64,000 bases of DNA, taken from the NCBI GenBank assembly GCA_019828595.1, contig JAHQRK010000006.1, positions 1,178,001 through 1,242,000 on the forward strand, written 5' to 3'. The position numbers and the translations under genes were made by a program. The notes under the pieces are model-generated. The model was given only the letters and a program-made list of their open reading frames with translations, made no database searches and was not told the DNA's origin. The stretch comes from Aphanomyces cochlioides. Lineage: Eukaryota; Oomycota; Saprolegniomycetes; Saprolegniales; Verrucalvaceae. Shown one piece after another: positions 22,408 to 32,593 of this stretch (positions within the stretch are counted from its first letter, which is position 1; each line of letters opens with the position of its first letter).

Positions 22408-22879
22408 TTTTCATAATGTCGTGATACATGTTGGTGTCAAGCTTGACTTTCAAGCACAACTGTCCAGGCCACTGACATGAGCAACGATGACGCGAGTCTT
22501 TAGCATCATTCGTGGTCTAACCATGAAGTTCGATGCTGCGACTGTGCTTCACGCGGCGAAGAAGTCCAATAAAAAATTGCTGACTTTTGCTTCGTTTTCC
22601 CTCTGATAATGTGATCTTCATGGTGCTTTCTTGAATCCGTTATCGTCGAGGATTCAACCGCTCTAATAAAGATAGCTCCACTTTAAATACCTTGGAGCTG
22701 TGGGGAAGTTGTTGCCATGGCGTAAGGTGAAGCCCTGCAGATTTCACTGAAGTTGACCAGATTTGGTTGTCAATTTCATCGACGGTGGCTATAAAACTAG
22801 GTGCGTCTTTCAACATTTGGTGCGTCATTGCACTACAATTTTCGGAATCTGGCAGGACTCTGCCAGATTCGGTGGCACG
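22408..22879. other. Divergent promoter region (methyltransferase / ABC1 kinase)
   Basis: 472 bases between two divergent start codons. The second half stays open in the ABC1 frame (from 22763) but lacks conserved sequence. A small palindrome-like GGACTCTGCCAGATTC / GAATCTGGCAGGACTC is visible near 22846-22869. Nothing else is recognised. Confidence 0.4.
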
Positions 22880-24595
22880 ATGCTCGTGGTGCGGAAAACT
22901 GCGAGTCGGTACATTGGACGCCTCAGTCGCAGCGTTCACGCGGAAAATCATGCAATCCACGCTTCAAAAGGCCCTGTCTCCTTGTCTCCACCACGTCTAT
23001 CTCCAGCGTCCACGATCTTGCGAAATCTTGGCAAAGCTGCGCTCGGCGTCGGTGCGCTCGGCGGGATTTGTATGTTCTACCTCATCGAGACAGACCCTGG
23101 TTTCGCCCGCTCCATGTTCTTTTACTACAACGCCATCCCTGCGTACATTCACTACCGCTCGGTGCAAATGTACGTCGAAGATATTGGCAAACTTGGCCCA
23201 GAGGAGGCCGACGCGTGGTACAATTACCTCCATGACAAGTACGCGACGCCGCTGTACGGCACGGTCATTTCTCTCCGTGGTTTTTATATCAAGCTCGCCC
23301 AGATCGCATCGACTCGAGGCGATTTTCTCCCCAAGCAATACATGGATCATTGCAAAACACTCCAGAGCGATGCACCGTCCGCACCTCGTGAGGAAATGAT
23401 GCGCATTCTGGAAGCGTCCTACGGCCGTCCATTCTCTGAAATCTTCAAATCCATCGATCCGACGCCACTGGGCGCGGCGTCCATCGGACAAGTTCATAAA
23501 GCGGAGCTCTTGGACGGCACGACAGTCGTCGTCAAAGTGCAATTCCCAGACGCGGAGAAGAATTTTCGCAACGACATGACCACCATCAAGCGTTTTGCTC
23601 GCGTGGCCCAACCAGCCCATCTTCCTTTTCTGAACGAAGTCGAGAAGCAATTCATGACCGAGTTTGACTACCGCCGCGAGGCTGAAAACCTCGAGCAAGT
23701 GCGTGCCAACATCGAAGCCAGTCCATATGCGGGCATGTTTGTCGTCCCCAAGGCATACCGTGAGCTCTGTACAAAGGAAGTGCTCGTCATGGAGTACCTC
23801 AAGGGCAAAAAGATGATCGATGGCATTTATGATCACTTTGGCATTGTCGCCAAGGAACTCGGCACGACTGTCGAGGAATTAGCCGCCCGTCAAGCCAAAG
23901 AAGACGCCGAGCGAGCCGCACAAGGCCTTGGGCAAATGATGGGTCCAAGTGAATCGCAGTATCGATGGCTTCAGCTCATCTGGCGAGCCAAGCGCGCTGT
24001 GCTCAAGACGTACGACTACACCCTCGGACGTCTGTTACCTCGAGCAAATCGTGGCGAGGAGAAAGGAGAACTGCTCAACTTTCCCCAGCTCTTGCGCTTG
24101 ATCGTCGAAGTCCATGGGTACGAGATATTCGTGAATGGATGTTTCAATGGCGACCCGCATCCTGGCAACATCATGCTCCTCGACGACGGTCGCATTGGGT
24201 TGATCGACTACGGCCAGGTGAAACATTTGACCAAAGGCCAGCGAAAGAGCCTCGCGCGACTCGTGCTAGCCCTCGCGGATGGAACGAAGGAAGACGTTGC
24301 TCGATCCGTCGTCGAAGATGTCGGCGTCATGACCAAGCACATGGACCCGTACGTGCTCGAGAAGATGGGGAGAACGATGATGGACCGAGACGACTGGGAG
24401 ATCACAGAAGGCATGAACGTTCAGCTCTTTGTCGAATATCTCCAGAAGCGCGATCCGATCGTCGCGCAGCAAGACGACTTTGTCATGGCGTACCGCGTTT
24501 CATTGCTCCTGAGAGGGCTGAGTAATGCTCTGCGCGTCCAAGTGTCCCATGCCAAGATGTGGCGGGAGTTGGCCAAGCGAGCACTGGCTGAATAG
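22880..24595 (+). CDS. ABC1/ADCK-family atypical kinase (copy 1)
   Basis: 571 residues from ATG 22880, no intron. A basic, Ser/Arg-rich N-terminus fits a mitochondrial presequence; a Gly-rich hydrophobic segment (about 50-70) may be a membrane anchor. Kinase-like motifs of the UbiB/COQ8 family follow: Lys-Leu-Ala-Gln-Ile-Ala-Ser-Thr-Arg (the KxGQ extension), Ala-Ala-Ser-Ile-Gly-Gln-Val-His (Ala-rich nucleotide loop), Val-Val-Lys-Val-Gln, Glu-Phe-Asp-Tyr-Arg-Arg-Glu-Ala-Glu-Asn, Gly-Asp-Pro-His-Pro-Gly-Asn and Asp-Tyr-Gly-Gln-Val-Lys. COQ8 members support ubiquinone synthesis; other members differ, so the exact pathway is open. A paralog lies at 60707-62446. It ends 27 bp from the convergent TFIIIC gene. 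Confidence 0.9.
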   Translation: MLVVRKTASRYIGRLSRSVHAENHAIHASKGPVSLSPPRLSPASTILRNLGKAALGVGALGGICMFYLIETDPGFARSMFFYYNAIPAYIHYRSVQMYVEDIGKLGPEEADAWYNYLHDKYATPLYGTVISLRGFYIKLAQIASTRGDFLPKQYMDHCKTLQSDAPSAPREEMMRILEASYGRPFSEIFKSIDPTPLGAASIGQVHKAELLDGTTVVVKVQFPDAEKNFRNDMTTIKRFARVAQPAHLPFLNEVEKQFMTEFDYRREAENLEQVRANIEASPYAGMFVVPKAYRELCTKEVLVMEYLKGKKMIDGIYDHFGIVAKELGTTVEELAARQAKEDAERAAQGLGQMMGPSESQYRWLQLIWRAKRAVLKTYDYTLGRLLPRANRGEEKGELLNFPQLLRLIVEVHGYEIFVNGCFNGDPHPGNIMLLDDGRIGLIDYGQVKHLTKGQRKSLARLVLALADGTKEDVARSVVEDVGVMTKHMDPYVLEKMGRTMMDRDDWEITEGMNVQLFVEYLQKRDPIVAQQDDFVMAYRVSLLLRGLSNALRVQVSHAKMWRELAKRALAE

Positions 24596-24621
24596 AGACT
24601 AAATTGATATTCCCCGTGCTG

Positions 24622-26462
24622 TTAGATGTCGATGGTCTCATAGACCGCATTCGGATCGATGGGTTCATCGACGTCGTCGTCTGAATCGTCGTCGACATTT
24701 TCCCCGCCTTCTTCAGCGGATTCGTTCGGCAATGTGTCTTCCTTCTCCTCCTCATCGTCTTCGTCCCCGTCTTCATCGCCACCTTTGGACAGCTTGTCCT
24801 TTTCTTCTTCACTGTCGACGTCGCCGCGGGCTTCGAGTTCTTCATGCGCATGGCGCACTGCACGATCGATCTGTGCTTGCCGAATTGAAATTTCTTCTTG
24901 CGGACGTCCAACCTAACGATGAAAAGATCATCAAGCTTGCTGGAGAGGTCTTCCTACTGTCTTGACGATGTGCATTTTCAGCATTTCACGAATTGGTTGA
25001 AACATACACATCGGATACCATCCGCCCCAGACGCTCGCGCTTTTCCGCAGCCTACAAAGCTCAAACGCATGAATCTTTCAGCTCATGTTTCGTGTTGAAT
25101 ACCGTGAGAGGAACGGCTGGACAAACTTGTAAACGTCAGGGTTCTGGTCGATCAAGTCGCAGAGCTGGACGTAGAAAAATCCTTCTCGCAGTGGCACACC
25201 ATAAATGATGAGCGATGAATTTTTGCGCTCTTCGTCGTTGAAAGATGCCTTGACCGTCGCGGACGATCGATTGTGCGCTTTCTTCTTCTTGAGATGCATG
25301 GCCACTTTATCTTCAGCGTCGTTGACTTGAAACACAGTGTTGAGTCGCGAACGGTACGGCATTCGTCGATGTGTTTTCTTTTTTGTCTTGGACAGCAACA
25401 TCAGCGGCGTCACGGATTCACTCACAAGTCGTCTTGTACCACGAATTTCCACGAGCTACGCGGCTGATGAAGTTGATACTAGGGAGAATACAAACCTGGT
25501 AAGGAGCTGCATCGGGAGTTTTTCGAGGATCGTAGCCGAGGCGAACCCACATCCCTCGCCAAGGACCATTTACAAAGATATAGCACATGTATGGGAGGAA
25601 TTTCATCGCGACACGGCCTTCTTCAGGAGTAAAGAATTCAAAAAGCTACAAACGGAGTCAACGACACATGCTCTAGGCATCGCTACCTTTGGACGCATCC
25701 AAATAGGTCTCTGGGCGAATTTTTCCGTGAGCATGGTCATGACCTTTTCTTCCAATTGGCGAGGAATACCTAGCATGGATGGCCAACATGAAAAATTGCT
25801 GGCGCGATCGGCATACCTCTGGTTTTTGGCAGTCGAAGCGGTTCCTGTGGCACTTCAGCATCCGAGCGAAAATTGGCGTACGTAAAGAAATGACGAGGGA
25901 CTTGTTTGAGGTCGCTCGTCGCGTTGACCACTTCGTTGTACTGCGGTCGTTGCTTGAATTCGTATTTGAGTGGAAGATCGACGCGTGAAAACACTTCGGG
26001 AATGAGTTCCAAGTCGTCTGGAGTCTTTGCATCAAGGTACGCACGCAGTTTAGACTCGAGTGGGAGGCCAACGTTGGCCATGTATTTGTTGGACGCCAGG
26101 TATTGGTAGTCGACCATCCCTTCACAGACAAATTTCTCACTCGTGACGGTCGAAATCGAGCCCGAGAGTTCGCCGTGAGGTCGTTTCTTGGTAACCTGTA
26201 GAAGAAACGTCTGTGTCTTCGCTCGATCTGCAAAGATCGGCTTTGCATTCGGCTCCTGTGGTCGTAGTTTGACTGGTAAAAATGGCGTCTTCGTGTCTTG
26301 AATCGTTTGGAGATTCGCCGTGCCACCGAAATACGATGCCATATCAGCGCCAGGCTTGAAATACATTGGCATCTCAACACTGATATTGCCAGGATTTGCT
26401 TTTGGAATTGAAATCGTCATCTTGGACGACGGCTTGGACTGCGGCGGTTCATCCGTCGCCAT
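24622..26462 (-). CDS. GTF3C5: Transcription factor IIIC subunit 5 (Tau95/Tfc1) homolog
   Basis: Exons 26462-25817, 25769-25687, 25645-25496, 25455-25103, 25051-24958, 24912-24622 (introns 40-51 nt) give 538 residues with consistent phases. This subunit of TFIIIC helps recognise internal promoters of tRNA genes for RNA polymerase III. The N-terminal half has the Tau95 triple-barrel-type segment (Ser-Val-Glu-Met-Pro near residue 28, Lys-Leu-Arg-Pro-Gln-Glu-Pro). The DNA-binding half has Arg-Pro-Ile-Trp, Leu-Pro-Tyr-Met-Cys-Tyr, Gly-Pro-Trp-Arg, Gly-Tyr-Asp-Pro-Arg and Tyr-Gln, then Gln-Leu-Cys-Asp. The C-terminus is strongly acidic (Glu/Asp runs), as usual for this family. Family assignment rests on these motifs. 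Confidence 0.85.
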
Positions 26463-26585
26463 TGTGCTGATGGTTGGTCCTTAACAGTATTTGCAAGATT
26501 TTTCCAACTAACACTAGTTTCAAGTAAAATTTATGGAAATTTTCAGACAAAACTCAAAAAAATCACAATGTGATTTTTGAATTTT

Positions 26586-26900
26586 TGTGAAATTTATTTG
26601 AGACTTCGGGCCCGTCTGGCAACCGAAAATATTACAATAAATAGGCCCAAAATGCCATTTTGAGGCCAAATTCAATATTTAGGTCAAAATATGAACTTGT
26701 TTATCTCCAAGAGTTTTGCACCAAGTCCAATATTTTTGGTTGGGATATACTCACTGGAGGCTCCCAAAATGCCATTTTACGAGATGGAGGTTTTACCTCC
26801 ATTTTGAATATTGAATATGCCATAAATCGTTGATCCCATTTTGGCTGAAAATGGCATATTGATTTGCCAGACGCACCCTTAATCTCAAATAAATTTCACA
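26586..26900. mobile_element. 315-bp MITE with ~37-bp terminal inverted repeats
   Basis: Both ends carry TGTGAAATTTATTTGAGA followed, after a few differing bases, by CGTCTGGCAA (26586-26623; complement at 26864-26900). The interior is AT-rich with a repeated AAAATGCCATTTT motif and has no coding capacity. The termini do not match the Tc1 or pogo elements in the window, so another transposase family is needed. I could not identify the target duplication with certainty. Confidence 0.8.
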
Positions 26901-27289
26901 TAAACTTTGGTGCAAATTGAGATCGTTTCGATGACACCAAGATTGGAACCCGACGGCCCCGCCGAAGCAGGATTTCCTTCAACTCCGCAGCACCCGCTGC
27001 GACTCAAAGGTTGCGGCTGTAGTGTATTGGAGGTGGTAGATTTTGTGGACCACGGATAGACTTTTTCATTCCCGTGGACTTGAACACAAGTGTCTGGACT
27101 TGTGACGGGGAAGCGGAGCGACAACTACAAGCGTGTGAGTCAGGATCGAGTGCTGGTCTACGAACTTGATTGCAATGGGAAAATGCTCATTATGACGCCC
27201 CTCAAGAGCTCTGTCGAACTGAAGAATACATCTTTGAATTAAGCCTTGTCGAGAGGTAAAGTAGCTCGAAGTGAGCAGATGACACACAG
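26901..27289. other. Spacer before the first protease relic
   Basis: About 390 bases with no convincing gene. It may contain a lost 5' end of the protease pseudogene that follows, but no signal-peptide sequence can be read. Confidence 0.35.
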
Positions 27290-27978
27290 GTTGGTATGCA
27301 TCTGGAAAGAAGACATCTCCGCCCGCTGAATGTGCCGACGTTTATGATACCGCTTTGTCACTCTGATGTGTGTGAAGACCCTGGTGAGATCTCGGTCTTC
27401 TTCAAGCGACTTCGTCCAGCAGTCAAGCCGACCAAAGCGCTGTGAATGTTGACAGGCGGTCCTGGTTTCGACTCCTCCACCTGTACTCGACCGCCACAAG
27501 TTGACAAAACTAATCACTTTCCTGGTGCAGAGGTATATGCGTGATGTGTTTGAAGCTGCAAATGACATCATGAGCATCTACGCCATGGATCAACGAGCCA
27601 CAGGACGAAGTGCCAAGCTTGACTGCAGCAAGGACAACTCGACCGAGCAAGATGTCGTCAATTGTTTCAACAAAATCAAACATGGTTTATCCACCCGACG
27701 ACAATGAGTTCATGTCTGCTATCGTAGGTCGTTATGCCCCGAAAGCCTTTTCGGTCACGAATGCCGCCACCGATTTGAAGATGTTTATTGGAAGCGGTCT
27801 TTTCAACAAGACAGACGTCTACGTCTATGGTGTCAGCTACGGCACCGAAATCTTTCAAAAGAAAGCCAAGAGCCAAGGGCACGCCAAACTGTCTGGCGTG
27901 GCGAGTGAAACAATGTACGGCTGGCTCGGCGACCGCGACACACGTCTCACTCGATCTTCTGTCTCCAAAGTCGACTAG
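27290..27978 (+). pseudogene. S33 alpha/beta hydrolase pseudogene (copy 1)
   Basis: Remnants in family order: a Cys-rich exon 1 piece with a frame change and an internal TGA, a Met-Asp-Gln-Arg segment (from about 27535), and the Val-Tyr-Gly-Val-Ser-Tyr-Gly nucleophile motif (27820-27841). Directly after Tyr-Gly-Thr the sequence jumps to the segment that lies some 90 residues later in the intact paralog (Ile-Phe-Gln-Lys-Lys-Ala-Lys), so about 0.3 kb of the central region is deleted. The frame ends at 27978 in unrelated sequence. The closest relative in the window is the next gene. Confidence 0.82.
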
Positions 27979-28753
27979 CCTTAGTCGCAGTGCATGCGCC
28001 AATCCTCCAGGGCTTCAATATATTTCCTGACATCCCAAGGCCCACACGTTTAAAGGCGTGATTTCAAACTTTTGATCAATATCTTACATGCTGCTGGAGA
28101 TCATGACGGACAAGTTCCATGGTGGCAAGGACATAAATTTCCAGACATCAGTGTACAAATCAAGATGAAAATCGTGCACAAAGCATTGCAGTGGTGGAAA
28201 TGTGAAATCTTGTCAAGTCGTCCTCTGAATCAGTCTCCATGATGACTACCTCGCTGAGATATTTCCTCCAGTACTGTATCCAATGGGTGGAAAAGTTGAG
28301 TGGCAAAGTCTGCCGAATTTAACGACCCTGTCGACAGTGGTGTACTGTAAATCACGTTGACAAACAACACAACAGTCAACATATCGCTCTTTTGTTCCTC
28401 TTGTGTGGTCCAGTGGAGAAACTTCTTGGTTTGGGAGAATACAGTACATCTCCATACATTTACCAAATCAATCACTGTCGAACACGAATTCTGCCGGCGT
28501 AAACGTTGACCAACTCAAGCTTGTATTCCCGCCATCCCCAGCAAGTTCAGAGACTCCAAACCGATACAATTACATTAAAGACATGGTTTACGATGCCAGA
28601 AGCTCCACGCAGCGACAGAGACACAACCAAGTTCGACAGAGTAAAGACGGACGTTCTGCCACCAAATGTGGTCGTCGGGTTGAAAAAAGTAGGGCTTGGG
28701 TTGAAAAAATTTCACGTACAGACACACAAATGCGGCCACGAGCATTTTGAAAA
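27979..28753. other. Spacer upstream of the intact protease
   Basis: About 770 bases. Open frames are short and unlike the neighbours. The promoter of the 28754 gene should be here; no element is recognised. Confidence 0.35.
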
Positions 28754-30818
28754 ATGCGCTTGAGTGTCATCGTGGCCGCCATCGGCAGCGCTGCCGCTGC
28801 AGACCTGAACATCTCGTGGTATGCTTGCGACTTGTACACGACGCCCAATGCGACATCGTACTTGATGACCAAGTCGGGCAAAAAATTGACCTACCCTGCT
28901 GAATGTGCCGACGTCGCGGTCCCTCTCTGCCACCCCAATGTGTGTGACGGCTCCAAGAACATCTCTGTCTTCTTGAAGCGCTTGCGTAACCCAAAGGTCG
29001 AACCGACCAAAGCCTTGTGGGTTTTGCAAGGCGGCCCTGGCGCCGACTCTTCAGCAAGTTCGTGCAATGACCTTCAATTCCCGATGGTACTCATCACATT
29101 TTTCTAGTGGAGTACCAAATGTATGATTCCTACATCGCTGGCAATGGAACCTTGAGTGTTTACACGATGGACCACCGAGGCACTGGACGTAGCACCAAGC
29201 TTGAATGCAAGAACGACTTGGAGACAAGTAAAGAGCTCGTGGATTGTCTAACAGACATCAAAACCAAATACGGTGTGTGTGGCATTCCCAACCTCAACAG
29301 CAAGCTCACGGTGGTGCGGCAGGTCCCAGCGCCCCCAAAGCCTTTTCAGTCACGAATGCCGCGACCGATTTGAAGATGTTTATTGAAAGCGGCCTTTTCA
29401 ACAAGACGGATGTCTACGTCTACGGTGTGAGCTACGGCACCTACTTGGTCGAACGATTGATGCACTTGGCTCCACCCGCCGTCAAGGGTTACATCCTCGA
29501 CAGTATTCAATCCGAACAATTCTACGTCACCAAGAGCGCTCCGTACTACTCGAACTGGGACAAAGATGTCGGTGGCATTGGTACGTCGGTCTCCATTTGA
29601 CGTGGACATCTCATGCTTTTCATAGTCGATCAATTTTTCAAATACTGCGACAAAGACAACTTTTGCAGGGACAAGATCGGTCCAGACTCCAAGCAAACGT
29701 TGATTGATGCCTACGACGCCTTGGACAATGGCGACAGCACGTGCGCTAAAATCTTTCAAAAGAAAGCCAAGAGCCAAGGGTACGCCAAACCCTCTGGCGT
29801 GGCGAGTGAAACAATGTACGAATGGCTCGGTGACCGCGACACTCGCGTGTTCATCCCAGCGTACATTTACCGCCTCAAGCGTTGCAACAAGGAAGACCAA
29901 GCTTGGTTCCGTGCGATTGAAACGCCAAATCCGATCATCGATCCTGAACTTGGCCCATACACTGATGGCTCGGAATCGATGATCCTCTATCGCAATATTG
30001 TCTTCAATGAAATCTGGCAGACGCCGACGCCGAACGTGACGACGCTCTACCAATTCAGCGTCGATGCGCTCATCAGTGCGAGCAATATGCCCAAGGCCAA
30101 GGCCGACATCGAATGGTACTGCGTCTTCAAGCAAAACGCAGACCCAGCGTGTGCCAAGTACCCCAAGTACGACGTCAACTTCACCTACGACCATGATCAA
30201 TACTGGAACAAGACCGCGGCGATTCCCAACGGCGCGAGTGTGCTCATGTACGTCGGTGTCTTGGATCCAGCCACACCGGCCAAGTACGGCCAGGATGAAA
30301 ACGCCACGATGCAAGGCACGAACAAGGCTTTGTTCCAGTTCCCGTATGCCAACCACGGTGCAATCAGCAACACGCCACTCAAGAATGGTGAATCCTGCGC
30401 CGGCGTCATCTTGGACTCGTACTTGAGAAACAACGGTGCATTGAACAAACTCAACACTTCATGCGTTGAGGCGGTGGAAAAGCTCGACTTTTCCACTTGG
30501 GATAAGAAGAAGTCGACCGAATTGTTCGGCTCGGAAAGCCCGTACAAGAACACGGAGACCGAGGCTGAAGTGGCTGCTGCAGTTGAACAAGCTACGAACA
30601 ACTACGCGTTCGGCGTTGTCGTGTTGGCCTGCGTCTTGGCTGTCGCAGTCGCTGCCATCTTTGGTTTGGCAGTTCATGTTGTCAAGTTGAAGAAGGCGGC
30701 TGCAGTGGCGACCGTGAAAGAGCCCAAGGAAGAGTCCAAGGAAGACGCCAACAAGGAGACGGTTGTCAATGACGATGCAGCTGAAACCAAGACGGAAGAA
30801 TCCATCGCAGTGGTCTAA
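28754..30818 (+). CDS. Membrane-anchored S33-type serine hydrolase (tripeptidyl-aminopeptidase-like), copy 2, intact
   Basis: Exons 28754-29057, 29108-29272, 29323-29571, 29626-30818 (introns 50, 50, 54 nt), 636 residues. Signal peptide 1-16. Oxyanion-side Gly-Gly-Pro-Gly at 93-96. Met-Asp-His-Arg-Gly-Thr-Gly at 122-128. Nucleophile Gly-Val-Ser-Tyr-Gly with Ser193; likely Asp453 (Leu-Asp-Pro-Ala-Thr-Pro) and His483 (Ala-Asn-His-Gly). One transmembrane helix (about 565-588) followed by a Lys/Glu-rich cytoplasmic tail. This layout fits an S33 peptidase of the TAP-like group that faces the outside. It is the only family member in the window with all splice sites and frames intact. Substrate unknown; peptide trimming at the cell surface is likely. 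Confidence 0.9.
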
Positions 30819-31829
30819 TCGGCGAGACAGAATCAAATGAAAAACAATGATCGCATCTTCTCGTGATTTGCTGGTCTCCTGGCGTTGCGCAAGGTCGAAA
30901 CCAGTCTGACGAAAGAGTCACACGGTCATCCAGTCATTTGCTTGGCGATGACCACTGTGGTCGGTTGTACAGGTTGGATGACTGTTTTGGCATAAATTTC
31001 GCGGCCAGAGTCACTCCGCGGTTCTCGAAGCTGTAGTCAAGGAGCTGGCCAAAGGACGAGAGAAGAGAGAAAGAGAGAGGCATCCCATTGCGATTGCTCG
31101 CAAACTTTGCCTTGTCATCCCGAGGAAGCGAGGAGGAAATAAAACTTTGACGAATTGACAAGTCGAATCTATTCTGTACTACTAGTAGTCTGTGCGGCAA
31201 TCAAATGTATTGTTGTTTTTATTCGAAACTGGAGCGACATGCCCAAAGAATCGGCAGACGAGAATCGACACAAGAATAGACAGAAACAATTAGCCAATCA
31301 TAATGTTTGATAGACATCCAATCATAGCCACAAAGAGCAGAAGTGAATTGGAAGGATGTCTACACCAACACCCCCCGACAGCATCGCTATGCAACACGGT
31401 CGTCTCCGATTCTGGATCACTCTTCCGTTGGGGTACATGAGGAGCCGCTATTCCATCTACGAGCAGATATCAATGTCAAGGACACAGTCTGTGGCCGAGA
31501 CAGCAATGGGAAAAGATTGGCGCAACAAGTGTTCGAAGGCCCAAGTTGGGCTGCCCTCAAGGAGCTCATATTTCAGCATTGCCTATCCCATATCCAGTTC
31601 AAAGCTACGTATGAAGGAGAACCCCGTGTATATAGCTAAACGCCTTTCGAACTGAACAGGTTCAATCCATGGACAGATTTCCATATATGTCGACCCTGGT
31701 AGATTGAACAAAAACCTCTCATGCTGAACGAAGTAATTTGATCAAATATGAGTTGTACAACGTAACGTCAGAACACATCGTTGGTTAGCCACACATTGTT
31801 AGTCTTGGTGGAAGGATGGTCGACTTGAG

Positions 31830-31925
31830 ATGGAAGACAAAGTCACCATGCTGAAGATGATCGATGAAGGCACCCCATACGAACACATCAAGAAGCGCTT
31901 CAAGTGCTCGGTTGAGACAGAGTAG
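31830..31925 (+). pseudogene. Transposase helix-turn-helix relic
   Basis: A 31-codon frame with Asp-Lys-Val-Thr-Met-Leu-Lys-Met-Ile-Asp-Glu-Gly and Ile-Lys-Lys-Arg-Phe-Lys-Cys-Ser, similar to the N-terminal DNA-binding helix-turn-helix of CENP-B/Tigger-type transposases. It ends at TAG and nothing further of the gene remains. Confidence 0.4.
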
Positions 31926-31962
31926 AGTGTATTGATTGATAGAGTAGAGTGTATTGATTGAT
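31919..31962. repeat. 22-bp tandem duplication
   Basis: Two exact copies of a 22-base unit, AGAGTAGAGTGTATTGATTG plus AT, lie head to tail. Probably replication slippage or an old staggered-cut duplication. Confidence 0.85.
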
Positions 31963-32143
31963 GAACGACAGACGTTACTTCTGGAAATGTCCTGATACCA
32001 TACGGTACATTAGTAACTTGAAATTTGTATGCCTATACAAACGCTTCGATAAAGCTACAGCTGAACACCTTTGGAATTGAACAAGAATCCCACTCCACCG
32101 CGCGTTGTTCAAACAAGCAGGTTTATCTGGGCAACTATCAGAG

Positions 32144-32440
32144 AATCCGAAAGAAAGCTGTAAAGTCAGAAAAGTGTATCAAAAGTCAGAAGCGTGTCTC
32201 ATGCCACATGGGATGACTATTTGACTTGAATTATGTATATCAGTATGTTAAGTGCGCTTCGCACACAAACGTCTTGCAAGCTTCGACCAGGTTTTCTTTT
32301 GCAAGGCCTGACCCTCACCCCACCGGTGAAACCCTTCGTGAAAGGGGTTTCAACTGCGAAACCCCCGAGGACACCCAGATAGGCACGTGTGTTTCTGACT
32401 TTTGATACACCTATCTGACTATTCAGCTTTCTTTCGGATT
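32144..32440. repeat. Foldback element with ~54-bp inverted arms
   Basis: The left arm 32144-32197 and right arm 32385-32440 are reverse complements at roughly 85%. Both contain CTGACTTTTGATACAC and AGCTTTCTTTCGGATT. The loop of about 190 bases carries a second small hairpin (GAAACCC...AAGGGGTTTC). No coding capacity. Likely a non-autonomous foldback/MITE-type element. Confidence 0.7.
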
Positions 32441-32593
32441 ATTCACATGATGCCGTTTATCTGTACATTTCATTTCCGCACAGAGTAGTACTATCGATGA
32501 TGCATATGGCGGGATTCCAGGTGCGTCATGAAGACATGTCTCGCCGCAAGCACTTGACTGCGCCTGGAGCATTCATTATCGAATTTTGCAAGA

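Larger units (their letters stand above)
30819..32593. other. 1.8-kb spacer with transposon debris
   Basis: No host gene is recognised. It holds a 31-codon helix-turn-helix relic, a 22-bp tandem duplication and a foldback element (annotated separately). A + strand frame at 31343-31639 (98 codons) has no recognisable similarity and poor codon choice. Confidence 0.5.

Noticed and set aside
22763..22879. N-terminal extension of ABC1 kinase copy 1
   Set aside because: No ATG with a plausible presequence upstream; the ATG at 22880 gives a typical mitochondrial start.
22997..23836. 279-codon minus-strand frame inside ABC1 copy 1
   Set aside because: Antisense of a highly conserved kinase gene with strong codon bias.
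24622..26462. Identity as PAF1-like elongation factor
   Set aside because: The acidic tail alone fits, but Gly-Pro-Trp-Arg, Gly-Tyr-Asp-Pro-Arg and Gln-Leu-Cys-Asp motifs match TFIIIC subunit 5.
29346..30356. 336-codon minus-strand frame in the intact protease
   Set aside because: Antisense shadow; the + strand has all catalytic motifs.
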